The notes beneath the pieces are model-generated. The model was not told the origin of the DNA. It did no database searches and saw only the letters and a program-made list of their open reading frames with translations. From Bremia lactucae (lineage: Eukaryota > Oomycota > Peronosporomycetes > Peronosporales > Peronosporaceae), in the NCBI RefSeq assembly GCF_004359215.1, contig NC_090612.1:3701797-3753181 (forward strand): a stretch of DNA of 51,385 nt, read 5' to 3'. Within the stretch, counting starts at the first letter, position 1. The number at the start of each line of letters is the position of its first letter. Shown one piece after another: positions 11,136 to 22,249 of the stretch. The position numbers and the translations under genes were made by a program.

Positions 11136-11139
11136 AACC
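11128..11139 (-). other. Copia primer-binding site, complementary to the tRNA-Met anticodon arm
   Basis: Directly after the LTR end, element sense reads GGTTATGAGCCC. Its complement GGGCTCATAACC is the anticodon stem-loop of initiator tRNA-Met (anticodon CAT). Drosophila copia is known to prime from a cleaved 5' half of this tRNA, with GGTTATGGGCCC at the same place. The ATG in this site is also the gag start. Confidence 0.8.
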
Positions 11140-11340
11140 TGTTGGGGTACGACAATACACTGCGCAAGAATGTCTTCATGTAGGGGAAAAATGGAAAGTA
11201 AATTCGTTCTTGTAAAACCCTCATACATGTAACGTACTTAAATGTTACAACTTCACTTGCTCTTCTTCTTGTTTTATTCACGACAGTAACTGCCACATCA
11301 GCACGACAACGAACAGTCACCTGATGTTCCACCTTGAACA
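11140..11340 (-). repeat. Copia 5' LTR
   Basis: In element sense it runs from TGTTCAAGG to CCCCAACA and pairs with the LTR at 6824-7023. The primer-binding site abuts its 3' end. Confidence 0.9.
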
Positions 11341-11676
11341 CTTACGACGACTCTTAAGGAAGAATTGTTAATTTGCACTAAAGCGGAATAATAAAAATGT
11401 TTTATTTTGTCATTTTTAATCTGTAGTTTTTATCTGATTAAAATAAACAGACGGATAGATGAAAATGCCTGAAGGAACTGCAGCCAATCAGGACTCGAAT
11501 TGTTACAAGCAATGACTATAATGGTGCTCCTAAAACAACTTACGGGCGCTGTGTCCAGCTTCGGTTCTGTGCATGCTCGGTGCGCATTTAGCAATAGTGC
11601 ATCTCTATTAAGAAGCACACCACATCTTAAGCGAAAATTAGGCCAGCATCTACTGGTTTCGGATGACATCTTAGGT
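11341..11676. other. Unassigned spacer
   Basis: AT-rich at the left, mixed at the right. No domain or repeat copy recognised before the gap. Confidence 0.4.
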
Positions 11677-11776
11677 NNNNNNNNNNNNNNNNNNNNNNNN
11701 NNNNNNNNNNNNNNNNNNNNNNNNNNNNNNNNNNNNNNNNNNNNNNNNNNNNNNNNNNNNNNNNNNNNNNNNNNNN
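11677..11776. other. Assembly gap, 100 N
   Basis: Exactly 100 N, so probably a placeholder for unknown length. Confidence 0.95.
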
Positions 11777-11908
11777 CCACAGGTGGTGAGTTCTGGGTAT
11801 GTTGATTTGGTTGGTTGACAGAGATAGTGGAACTTGTTAGGAACAGTTAATTTAGTATCACTTCCACATTTTTCATGGCATCCTCTAAAACTTACACGAA
11901 TCAACACA

Positions 11909-11918
11909 TTATGAGTCC
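11909..11918 (+). other. Copia primer-site-like motif overlapping gag start
   Basis: TTATGAGTCC follows a CAACACA end, as GGTTATGAGCCC does in the other copia. The ATG opens a frame beginning MSPTRNAVAAG. Confidence 0.5.
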
Positions 11919-12539
11919 AACAAGGAATGCCGTTGCCGCGGGTGAACACCGCGCGCAGCCTAAACCACAAGCTGATCGCGAAAGGGCCAGTAGCTTTAAG
12001 GCGAAGATGAAGATGTCAAGGCAGATGACAATACCAAGCCAACGCAGGAGGAGAAGCTTATCAAGCTGATAACAGGACTTGCCGAGCGCATGGAGCGGCT
12101 CGAGGCGTCACAGGATGAGAGGGAGAGGATCAAGGACGAGACGAGCGTTTTGGATTTGCACATGGTCAAAGACAGGCGACGCATCGCCGTGCTCTCGATA
12201 TAAAGCCACCGCGTGCTCTTACGCCAGCGGTGTCGCCAGAATCTTACTTGGGTTTCAACAGCAGGGTTAAGCTGAGGCAGCGGCAAATGTGGAGATGGAT
12301 CAGGCGCCACATCAACCTCTGCCACAGCACTACATGCCGCAGCCCGGTGTATCGTTAGGCACCGTAGCAGATGAGAAATCCTGGCCCATATCTTGGACAA
12401 GCCCATAACACGAGGGAGAGGAAACTAGGAATTCGATTCTTTGGTGGTAAGGAATGATACCAAGGACTCGGAAGTGGTTATATGTCGTGGGGCAAGAGGT
12501 TCGTGAGACAGGTCATGTTCACGAAGCGAGCAAGTGATT

Positions 12540-13150
12540 TACTGGAGTGAAGACGTCAAGGTGGACGTCCTCGGACACCATTTGTCCGGTATGGCGAAGA
12601 GGTATTACTACCGTCAGGTCGAAGGATGGTGGGACGAGCAGCCGACACTCGAGCACGCGACGCAGCGTTTGCTCCTTACGTTGGCGACGAAGCCCCGAGT
12701 ATGAAGATATTTACGGCACCTAAGAACTCGAAGAGAAGTTGGACCGAGCACTTCTTGTACTTGGTGGCTGTGAGTGACGCGTGTGGAGGCGCTCATAATC
12801 TGGTTCAAGACAACATTGTGCAATATGCAAACCCCACTATGAGGGTGTCAATGCTAGCAAGGCTGAAGCTCACGCGTGTCGACTATCTGCGACAGGCGGA
12901 AGAGCTTGCGCACTTCGCACAGTCAATGGAGATAGACCTGCGCGGGAAGCACATTGGTAGGGATGTGGTCAATCCCGTCCACAACGAGAGTTGAGATGCA
13001 CGAAAGATCCGATTAGATGGTCGCAAGGATCGCCAGCGTGCTCACAAGTTTACAACTGTGGGAAGCCAGGGTACCTAAAAGCAGCGTGTCCAGAGAGGTG
13101 GAATGAGCTTAAAGCGACGGATGAGGTTGACTATACCCTGGCGATCGGCA
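12540..13150 (+). pseudogene. Copia gag remnant with degenerate zinc knuckle
   Basis: Broken frames give VDVLGHHLSGMAKRYYYRQV, EGWWDEQPTLEHATQ and, near 13045-13095, YNCGKPGYLKAACPE. The last is a CCHC knuckle in which the first Cys is Val and the His is Tyr. Frame switches occur about every 100-200 bp. Confidence 0.6.
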
Positions 13151-13674
13151 GCTGAAGCGTTAAGGAAGAAAACTGGATTTTTGACATTGGGTAAGCCGAC
13201 ATGTGGTGAACAATACTTTAATGCTAAAAGACCCTGAGGATTTCGTCAGCGAGTGCGTAGCTGCAGATGGAGGACACCTGTGCAAAACGGAGTCGGGGTG
13301 TAGTGACAACGACAACATTGATGATGGGGAAAGAACTAAGGTGCGACTGGCGGGTGTGTATTTCGCAGAGGACCTGGAGCGGAATATCATTTCGTATGGA
13401 TACTGGAGATTAAAGGGTGCGGATTATCGTGCCGAGGACAGTATCGTGTGGTTACCGCAGTGAACAATGGGTCAACTGTGTTTGACGTGGACACATGCAA
13501 CAAAGTTCTGGTTGTGCGGGCGCAAGCGCAAGCTGCGGACGAGTGCCGATGGAAGGAGACGTGCTGATGTCAGTCATTACTAAATTATCTGAAAATTCTG
13601 AATCAAAATTTTTTGGATAATCGAAATTAATCTCGGTATTACCACCCTTACCGATCTCTTGAAAAATCATAAAT

Positions 13675-13785
13675 TTGATAAAAAATAAATATTTATAAAT
13701 ATTTACTTACTATATATGCTATATATTTATAAAAAAATTAATTTATAACTATTATATATTTTAAAAAAATTAAATAAAAAAATGC
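13675..13785. repeat. Very AT-rich tract
   Basis: About 110 bp made almost only of A and T (TATATATGCTATATATTTAT), sharply bounded by ordinary composition. It could be an insertion or a low-complexity expansion. Confidence 0.5.
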
Positions 13786-14999
13786 AACATAAATTTGCGC
13801 TATGTCGTCCTCAACAATTTTTCAATTGGACCACTGGCGCAGGATGAGACGGAAGTCGGCCAGGATCTTCAGAAAAGGACGCTTCTGCATTTTCACAGGA
13901 GGCTAGCGTATCTGAATCATCAAGATGGCGGAGGACCCCGCGTCCGGAATCCAGATCATCGACAAGCTACGAGTCAATTGTTTGGCTTGCGCCCAAGGGA
14001 AGCAGACAAAAAACCAGCAGTCGCGATAGGACACTGGAAGACACTCATCCATTGACGTGATCGGAGGAGTCATATGCTCCGATCGAAATGACCGATGGCT
14101 CCTTAAGATAGATTGGGAAATCGTGATCTGTTTATTTTATCGACCACTAGACGAACTACTGTCGCGTGCTCTTGGCGAAGTCTAAGGATATCAGAGCTCA
14201 ACATTTCAAGCACTTTATGATCTTTTTTTAAGCAACAGTTTAACTGCCGTATGCGCAGATTAAGGACAGATGGTGAAGTTAAATATAAGACGCTGGACTT
14301 ATTTTGCAAGAACGTTGGTATTGCGCGACAAAAAGTGAACCGCGTAAACTAAGCAAGCAGCGAAAACGCGAAGAGGATGCATCGCACCATTATAAATATG
14401 GTGCGGAGCATGATTTTATTTTGCTTGTGGGCTGCCATTAAGTTTTTGGGGAGATGCTGCGAGATATGCAGCCTATACTCTTAATCAGAGCCCAAGCAAG
14501 TCGGACTTGGGGAGGCAGTCACCACTGCAGATGCTTATAAAGAAGGTCCCGCACCTGAGCGACATTGTAGTATTTGGTCTCCGTGCACGGTGCATCGAGA
14601 CGCGCGGAACAAGTCGCTAGGTGAGCGCGGAAAACAAGGTCTCATCATTGGCAGGAGTGATAAAAAATGAAAGGGTACAGGGTCTTTATCCCTTAAGAGA
14701 AGATCGTCATCCTCACGCAGCATGTGCGAAATGTGGAAACATTGACTAAGGAGCAGAGTGCGCAGTCACGTGTGCTTCTTGCGAAGAATGACGTGGCAGT
14801 CAAGAAAAGTGAGGGTAATTCGTCGAGAGAGACCCCACTACTGGATACTAGACGGTCGCCCAAGCCACGAGGACGGGGGGGGGGGGAGCAGGAAGCGCGA
14901 AGCACACATGACCAAGACAGCACCGCGAAAAGCGCGCAAAATCGCTGAAAAAACGAGGCAGAAAAGTTTTGCGACACGGAAACGACGTGCGTGAAGTGG

Positions 15000-15900
15000 A
15001 CTCAAAGAATTATGGGCATGCCATGCAGGTTGACCAAAAGGACAAGTGGATGGTCACGATGGCAGAAAGGCTGCAAGCGCTCGAAGACAACGGAGTATGG
15101 ATGGTTCGTGGTGCCGCCAAACATGAGTCGTGTGCTATACACAATATGGGTATACAAGACCAAGATTGATGGGAACATTGAACGTTTCAAGGCGAGACTG
15201 GTCGTGTGTGGCAGTGAGCAGATATACGGTGTGGATTCTGGTCTGCCGTATGGAGTTAGGTCCGGTAAGATGACTCTGGTGTTTGCGCTGTGCTGGGGGC
15301 AGGGGCTGCGAGTTACGAGGGTATCCCGAACGCGTACGCAAAGGCCTATAAAGAAGAACATCTGGATATTTTCCTGGCGATTCCATAGAGGATGGATATT
15401 GCGGATGGCACTTTACAGGACTTTAGCGTCAAGGACAACTCAAAATTAGCGCTGCAATTGAAGAAATTCCTACATGGACTCAGACAGGCAGGCCAATTGC
15501 GGAGCGAGCTTCTACATGTAAAGCTGGAGAAGGCGGGGTTCACGCGATGCGGCACTAATATGTGCCTTGTTCTCAGTATTTCTTACTTGTCACTGCGTTT
15601 AGCCAAAAGCTAGTGGGATTCTCTTGAAGGCGATGATTGTTTGTCGATAAAGGATTTGAGTGGAGTTCACAAATTTCTCAGGATGCGCATTTATTTTGGT
15701 GATCTAAATGCGTGCAACATGATGGTTTTCCAAAGGCAAATGGTGTTCGCGCGCCTATTGGCGAAGAGGCGAACAAAGTGGAGAAGGATCCTGCGTATCT
15801 TACGCCTCGGGCAAAACGAGTTGGTAAGCCGACGATTCGCAATTTCAATCTCTCATGGGGAGCTCTCTTTGGGTTGCTCGATGCACGCGTCCGGATAGCA
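15000..15900 (+). pseudogene. Copia reverse transcriptase remnant
   Basis: Readable pieces: WVYKTKIDGNIERFKARLV, then GSEQIYGVDSG, PNAYAKAYKEEHLDIFLAIP, LKKFLHGLRQAGQ and DLSGVHKFLRMRI. Their order is that of copia RT. No YVDD box is left in a readable frame. Confidence 0.75.
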
Positions 15901-15950
15901 GTTTTTCCGTACACAAGGCCACACGACGCATGCTTCAACCAACCATGAGT

Positions 15951-16320
15951 GATTGGAAGTTGGCGAAAAAAATCGCTGATACCTGTAGGAGACCAAGAAT
16001 AAAATAAGCATGCACCGCAAACAAATTTTATGAGAACTTGAACGAAGAGGTCATCACTGGGTAGCACTACCAATCAAGATAATTTCTTCTTCCGATGAAG
16101 CCTTGCGATTCAGCATGCACACTTGTAAAAGTACGCCCAGCAATAGCCGCGAACTCCCTCACTGTCAGCGACAGAGAAGTTGAACTTGAATGTGTAATTG
16201 TCTGCTTTACTCAATTATAGTATACGCGCACGGACGCAATTCGTGACTTATTTCGTGCTATTGACTTGCACATTGAACATGTTAGACCAACTTGGCGCTT
16301 GTGTGCTTCCACGACATTAT
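15951..16320. other. Unassigned spacer before the solo LTR
   Basis: Probably the tail of the degraded copia element. No domain is readable. Confidence 0.35.
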
Positions 16321-16768
16321 TGTAACGGGGCACTGCGACTTGTACTGTTTCAGTACAAGTCCACTTCACACTGCTTCAGATGTGAGTGGTGCCTCTCGTT
16401 AAGTAACGTACACTGTACGTGCAGAGGAAGACTTCCCTTAAGACAAGTTAACTTAAGGGTAAAATGAAAACTGTATTATTATAGTTAAGTGTCTTGTTAA
16501 TCTATCTTTGTAAATGTTGTCTTAACTATAAACTAATACTAAACATGTAAATGAATTCTTATCTATCTTATCTCGTAACTCTCTTTGATTACTTCTACAG
16601 CTGATTAGTCTGCGGAATAAATAGACATAATGGTCTATACCTATTTATGGATAAGAATTCAGGAAATTACTATTTAAAGTAATTTCCTCCAAATATTATC
16701 TACCTTTTGGATAATATTAATTAACAATCTTTTATTGTTAATTTCATGTAACGATACACCCCGTTACA
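16321..16768 (+). mobile_element. Solo LTR of a gypsy-type element, 448 bp
   Basis: It runs from TGTAACGGGG to CCCCGTTACA, a 10-bp terminal inverted repeat. It is flanked by a perfect 5-bp target duplication, ATTAT at 16316-16320 and 16769-16773. No internal sequence remains, so this is the product of LTR-LTR recombination. It aligns end to end with the LTR at 50528-50977. The first 150 bp form four consecutive hairpins. Confidence 0.95.
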
Positions 16769-16773
16769 ATTAT

Positions 16774-17046
16774 GCAGCACCATTGCAATTGTCAAAGGTC
16801 CCACGTTTTTAGGGCAGGAGTCTCAGCCTTAGCTTCTTAACAAGCCTGTGAAAAATGGACGTCATACACGAGTTTCAGCCGTCGGGATGCCATGGAATTC
16901 CTCAGTTATATCGCGCACAAAATTAATAAATTAATCACAGTAGCGCCAGATTTAAGCCAGTCTCCAGCACAAGGTATGGCTGTCCACACGCTGCCACGAT
17001 CACAAAGTTTGACGCACATATAAAGGGAGATTCACCGTCTTCTTCA
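16774..17046. other. Unassigned spacer
   Basis: Between the solo LTR duplication and the gypsy integrase tail. No feature recognised. Confidence 0.35.
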
Positions 17047-17083
17047 TTATAAGTACTGCAAAATTGTAATAAAGAATTCGTGC

Positions 17084-17968
17084 TCATCTCGGGAAATCGA
17101 TCGCAGCAACAAATGGGAGTGTCCGCGCAAATTGTCTACCAATAGTGCNNNNNNNNNNNNNNNNNNNNNNNNNNNNNNNNNNNNNNNNNNNNNNNNNNNN
17201 NNNNNNNNNNNNNNNNNNNNNNNNNNNNNNNNNNNNNNNNNNNNNNNNAGCAAGCCTATCGGCCAATTCTCCCCCACCAAGCCCTGAACCACGCAGTGGC
17301 ATCGTTAATGGAACGCGCGGGTGGGTAAGCCTATTTACATAGAACGGAGTATTTCCTGTAAAGGCATGAACAGCGTTTCTTAACGCGAATTCCACTACTG
17401 GGAGCATGAAGCTCCAGCGCTTTAGTGTCTGAGCACACACGTTTTCAATGACGCGATTGACACGTTCAGTTTGACCATCGGTCTGCGGATGGCCCGCAGT
17501 AGACATATTTAATCTGGTGTCAAGCACTCAGAAAATTGATTTCTAGAATTTACCCATGAAACGGGGATCCCGATTAGAGATAATTACCACTGGCAAACCA
17601 TGTTGTCGAAACACGCGAGCGATAAACAGCTTAGCTTTACCCTCTCCATCAATAGAATCCGGCACGGCCGCTAAGTGAGCCATTTTGCTCAAACGGTCAA
17701 CAAAGACCACTATACCGGAGTTACCGGCTGAATCTTTCGGTAGCCCAAAAACAAAATATATACTAATGGACTCCCAGCATCCGATTGGGAACAGGAAGAC
17801 TCGCCAGTAGTGCAGCAGCATGTGCCGAGGGTTTAACCCGTTGGTCGCATGTGCGAACATATGTGCTGACCCATTTACAAAGTTTGGGCCACCAATGACT
17901 CTGGCTGATAGAGCCGTAGGTCTTTTCTCTACCGAGATGACCACCAAGGACAGTATCGTGTGCCTCAA
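17084..17968 (-). pseudogene. Gypsy integrase, catalytic residues lost
   Basis: The core reads WESISIYFVFGLPKDSAG where related elements have SMDFVFGLP, so the first catalytic Asp is Tyr. The second motif reads SNRDPRF instead of SDRDPRF, an Asp-to-Asn change. The third region, GHPQTDGQTERVNRVIENV, is intact. A frame break near 17530 separates the second and third motifs, and 17149-17248 is unknown. Confidence 0.85.
17149..17248. other. Assembly gap, 100 N
   Basis: 100 N inside the gypsy integrase C-terminal region. Confidence 0.95.
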
Positions 17969-18305
17969 AGAGGTACTTCAAATCCTCATCATGAGGAACA
18001 ACAACACGCGGACGGTCCGTGATGTCTGTGCAATAAAGCAACAGGTCGTTATCGATAGAAAATCGATGTAACCTTGCACGCAAACGTGCCGGTAAGTAAA
18101 TACTCAAATCCGAGTTCTTTAAGGCTCGTAGCAGAGCTACACACTGTTCATCCTTGGTGTAAACTGATCGAAAATCATTATTTTCGGTGCTAGTCCAGCA
18201 CCATTCTGTATCCTCTATGAGGAGATTCGATAATGGCCTAGCAATATCGGCGTAATTTTCGCTAAATTTGTGTAAGTAATTGGTGAGACCCAAACACTTA
18301 CGCAA
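17800..18305 (-). pseudogene. Gypsy RT/RNase H linker and H2C2 region with internal deletion
   Basis: The frame opens with the usual RT-RNase H connection (LTNYLHKFSENYADIARPLS) and jumps after TSTENNDF to FRSVYTKDEQCVALLRALKN, which belongs after RNase H. The RNase H domain is therefore deleted in frame. The zinc region keeps HDTVLGGHLGREK and TCDQRVKP, with the second Cys of the CxxC lost. Confidence 0.75.
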
Positions 18306-18309
18306 ATCC

Positions 18310-19006
18310 TTTTGGTTTTAAGGAACCGGCCAATCTGCTATGGCTTTTACCTTAGCGGAATCCGCTCTAAGGCCTCGCTTTCCAATGAAGCATCCTAAAA
18401 AAAGAATTTCGTCTGCGCCAAAAATGCATTTCGATGCGTTGGCATACAATCTGTTTGCTCGCATGCACTTCCAGCACTGCTCGCAAATGATCTAAATGGT
18501 TTCCATATCCGCCGACCCTGCTCCGCATGACTATGGACAAAAATGTCATCGAAATAAGTCTGTGCATAATCTCATTGATGGCGAAACAGTTGCGTCACTA
18601 GACGATTAAATGTTGCCGGGGCGTTGGAAAGCCCTTGTGGCATAACCAACCACTCCCATAACATGCCGCTTACGGTGCTAACCGCTGTAAGCGGGACACC
18701 ACTAGCTCGCATGAGCAATTGGTAGTAACCATCGACTAAATCCAATGCACTGTACATCGTACATCCCACCATATTGTTCAGAAGAACATCCTTTCTAGGA
18801 ATGGGGGTTTGTGCTGGTATAATGGCAGCATTAAGCTTATTATAAGCATGTACAATGTGCCATTTACCATTTGGCTTTTTGACACAAAATGTCGGTGTCA
18901 AATGAGGAAATTTGCTCTCTCGTACCAATTCAGCCTCGTGCTTAGCACTGAAGAAATCGTCAATGACGTCACACTGCTCCCTTGGTAAAGGCCATTGTCT
19001 TGTCAT
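18310..19006 (-). pseudogene. Gypsy reverse transcriptase
   Basis: The segment FPHLTPTFCVKKPNGKWH, then SALDLVDGYYQ and WLVMPQGLSNAPATFNRLV, and in a shifted frame QTYFDDIFVHSH near 18525-18560, are the standard gypsy RT blocks. The catalytic Asp residues remain, but the frame breaks near 18572 and again near 18310. Confidence 0.88.
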
Positions 19007-20199
19007 ACTTTAGTTCCCGGAACTAAGTCAATTTCCTGACGAACACCTTTATCCGGAGGTAAAACAGATGATGGGTTAGTTATACCACATCTTGGAATTT
19101 ATTAATTAAGGAATAAAAGGGATCCGTAGGATCTTTAAGGATCGATGACCCATTTCGCGCACTAAGTGCAGCTTTTGTGTCATCCAGGACAGCTTCGTCA
19201 AGAAGTGACGATGAATTTAACTTAGCCATAGGTCGAATGACCACCATTTCAGATAAGCCGCCAGCTTTTAAGGCTCGACCGCACTCATCAATAGACATTT
19301 CGTCTAGCTCTTAAAGAGCATGTAACGAGGGGATTGCCGCAAGGCTAACTCCCTCCTCAATGTTGCCGGTTACGCCATTTACAAGCGTATGACTTGCTCA
19401 CTCGTATCACTTTGTGAGGGTATACACGCTTCGTGTCCATCCTGTCTTGGAGTGGGGACAATACGCCTCTTAGAGGCCGGGACATTCACGTCCCTGGGTT
19501 TTCCAGTCTGTATCGGTTCTATACATGATATGGTGTCTAATTTGGTATCCGACAAGGATTTAGGTAACTCAAATTCCTTATCAAGCGAACGTTTACGTGT
19601 CGCTTCACGTGCATTAGGAGGGTTTGACCCAAAATGCCCTGGCGAACCGCCAACAGTGTCACTACTGACACTCAGTATGATGCCACCTCGGCCGACCATA
19701 CTCGGTGGACTTAGACGTGCCACTCCACGTATCTCAGGGATATTTCACCCTAGATGATTCGGCCTTTGGCCAACGATGCTTTCAGCATTTGAATGAATCG
19801 TTATTATAATGAGTGTCACTCGACGGAGTGCATACTGTTCCACTTATTTCTGCTGGGTCGGGCTCAGAATTAATGATTTTAACATTGGAGTATATTAACT
19901 CAGACATGCCGATGTCTAAAACACTGACAGACATATTCAATGATCCGCGCCAATAGATCTTTTGCTGCCTACCAAAGGCGGGATCATGACTCTCCAAAAC
20001 TTTGCTAGGTACATTGCGCGGGCGCCTAAGGTCTTAGATCTCCAATCGATCCATGGCTCATGGTGTTCTAAGCAGGCCATACCAAGGATCAGATCATATC
20101 TCGAATCTAAGTCAAGGACGAGAAAGCGTTCCATACTGTCAAAGTCCGGAAACTTTATACCAAAGTTCAATGGAACTTTAAGAACAGTGACACGAGTCC

Positions 20200-20340
20200 C
20201 AGTCGCTAAGCGAAAGTGATTGTATCACCTTCATGCGCTCTAAGCGCCTCAACGTATTGTTGACTTCCTTCAAGGGAAAGGCGTCGAGCATTATTGCATG
20301 ACGCTACTGAGTCAATTAAAATTGACCACGGCTTATCAAA
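20200..20340 (-). pseudogene. Gypsy retropepsin, active site altered
   Basis: PWSILIDSVASCNNARR is the active-site region of a gypsy aspartic protease. The invariant D-S/T-G triad reads D-S-V, which should inactivate it. Confidence 0.7.
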
Positions 20341-20451
20341 CCCCTTACAGTCGCTTGAGCGACTAGCAAGCCACGCTTGTACTCTCGCCCCGTGCCATTG
20401 CGCACCGAGCTAGTTAAGGCTAGGTTCTGTTTATTCTCACCTCGTTGAGGT

Positions 20452-21401
20452 TCAACAGAGCCTAGGTCTTCCCCAGTAGGGCGCTCCGCACCTACTGGGT
20501 ATCGACGTTTTCCCGCATCGTACCAGATCTCTGGTATAGGTCGGAGCTGGAGCTCTTTCGAGCTTTACGCGAATTTCGAAAAGGGCAGACAGAGCGTAAA
20601 TGTTTCGTGCTTCCGCACATATAACATCTACGGATGGTCTTATGCTGTTCCACAGCTTGAAGAGCCTCTTCTCCTTCCTCAACGAGGCTTAAATCCATAG
20701 GTTCCTCTCTATTAGACAGAACCCATGTGCTCTAAGAGCTTGTTCGGTAGACAGGCGTGCTAACGCGAGCAGACTTAAAGTCAAACTTGGCGCGGAGCGC
20801 TATGGCAACTGCCTCTTCGAACGTAGCAGGATGAGATCGAAAAAATTCCGTCCGGGCAACGCCCTCATTGAGACCCCCAAAAAGATGGTCACTACATTTG
20901 CTTCTTGCACCAGATCTTAATGTATAAATGCAATTAGAGTTCTTAACTCCCGGACAAAGTCCCCTAGGATTCTTTTACCCTGTCGAGTCGCTAGGAGCCG
21001 TGCTCGCATGCGAAAAGCCTGATCAGGCGGTGCAAACATGCTCATTATTTGCTGTTTCAGCGAAACCCATGAGGGAAAAGCGTCGTTTATGGACGTGCTG
21101 TACGATAGTGCCCACTCCATGGCTCTACCTCCAAATTTGGAAATGGCTAAAGCCACCTTTTGCCGTTCTGTTAAAAATAAGGTGGAATCAATGGACATTT
21201 CCACCTGCTTAATCCAAAAAGGGAGATGTTCTTCCTCTTTCCCTCAAATGTTTTCACATTTACAGTTAGAGGGCGAGCCCTCGGCTCTGAGTCAGGTACA
21301 GAGATGTACTGGGTTGGCATAGATGCCGCTAAATGGTCCTGTACCTGACCGATCAGGGAGGCTTCGTACTGCATGAAGGCTTCAAGTCTAGTGACGCGCA
21401 T
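20452..21401 (-). pseudogene. Gypsy gag with CCHC knuckle, broken
   Basis: A capsid-like segment (ISKFGGRAMEWALSYS, then MFAPPDQAFRMRARLLATRQ) lies at 20917-21204. A zinc knuckle CYMCGSTKHLRSVCPF, spaced C-x2-C-x4-H-x4-C, lies in the frame at 20492-20698. Two or more frameshifts separate them. Confidence 0.8.
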
Positions 21402-21479
21402 GAATGGATTAATGAGATTCCCACTGTCTTATCTACTGTCTAGCGAACCCACAGCCAAGGGAACGGGCTTGGAATAATC

Positions 21480-21517
<38 letters not shown>

Positions 21518-22249
21518 TGACGTTGTGAAATGACTTGGGAGGTGTAGAATAAGTGGGAGGCTATGCCGTCAGTGAAATGCCACTACTCTCCCTGGGAGAT
21601 AATTAATCTTACGTGCTCAAGCCCAAATAGGGTTTTGAGCTTGTCACTAGCGGCGCGTTGCGCTTATGACAATTCTGGAACCTCTTCCATTTTCGTGAGA
21701 AATTCGTCTTTTAAAGACTCAGGCGAAGATTGACTACGAGTGCTACCAGGTGTAGAGGAGCTATCTCGCTCCTAAAGTCAGAGGAAGACTTTCAGACTCA
21801 AAGAGTCACTTACTTCTATTGAACTAATGGGCTTAACAACTCAGGGAGTCGTAGAAGCTATTAAAGCTTAAGGAATCCTAGTTCAAGGGATTCAGGGGTT
21901 TGTAGAACCAAGTAGCAACTCGTGCCCAAGAGGATATACCTTAGGAAGGCTTTTATCTCTTACAGATCAATGCGCAAGCCTTAAGAAGGCACTTAACGCT
22001 TTAAGATTAACAGGGGAACTGAACCATATTTAATTATTTAAATCTAAAAAGCTTTCCTAGCTAATTAATAAAGATTTTGGCCGCTAGATTTGTATCTGGC
22101 GGCGACAACATTTATTAACAATAACAAATGGGATTTAAGTAACTAACTATTTAAAAATTAGATAAAAGGGCAATTCACCCCGAGTTGCATGTAAAAATGA
22201 CACACATAGATTGACTATTCCCTTTCTTCTTACCTGACACCCAGCCTTC
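21402..22249. repeat. Retroelement flank; right part repeated at 24591-24895
   Basis: No coding domain is readable. From 21962 (CAGATCAATGCGCAAGCC) to about 22250 the sequence is a diverged copy of 24591-24895, in the same orientation. In the second copy it lies directly after a plus-strand gag. Confidence 0.6.

Larger units (their letters stand above)
6824..11340 (-). mobile_element. Ty1/copia retrotransposon, structurally complete, coding region decayed
   Basis: On the minus strand the order is LTR, primer site, gag, protease, integrase, reverse transcriptase, RNase H, polypurine tract, LTR. Integrase before RT makes it copia type. The two LTRs (about 200 bp) start TGTT and end AACA in element orientation and differ at perhaps a tenth of positions, so the insertion is old. 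The 5-bp flanks (AGTGG before, CTTAC after) do not match, so no target duplication survives. The internal ORF is broken into about ten pieces by frameshifts and stops. It cannot act on its own. Confidence 0.93.
11777..15950 (+). mobile_element. Second copia-like element, heavily degraded
   Basis: A plus-strand copia element is inferred from a primer-site-like motif (11909-11918), gag (about 11911-13150) and reverse transcriptase (about 15000-15900). The integrase region (roughly 13150-14950) is too eroded to read, and an AT-rich tract at 13675-13785 may be a later insertion. The 5' LTR would end at 11908 (..CAACACA) and run into the gap; I could not place a 3' LTR. Every frame is broken. It is from a lineage different from 6824-11340. 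Confidence 0.7.
17047..21401 (-). mobile_element. Ty3/gypsy element, degraded, LTRs not found
   Basis: On the minus strand the order is gag (21401-20452), protease (about 20340-20200), reverse transcriptase (19006-18300), an H2C2 zinc region and integrase (17968-17084). RT before integrase makes it gypsy type. The element contains a 100-N gap. Frames are broken throughout, RNase H is missing and several catalytic residues are changed. Neither end shows a recognisable LTR, so both have been lost or are too diverged. Confidence 0.85.

Noticed and set aside
14877..14887. Run of G as a possible functional G-tract
   Set aside because: It is an isolated homopolymer in a degraded copia element; sequencing error or chance is more likely.
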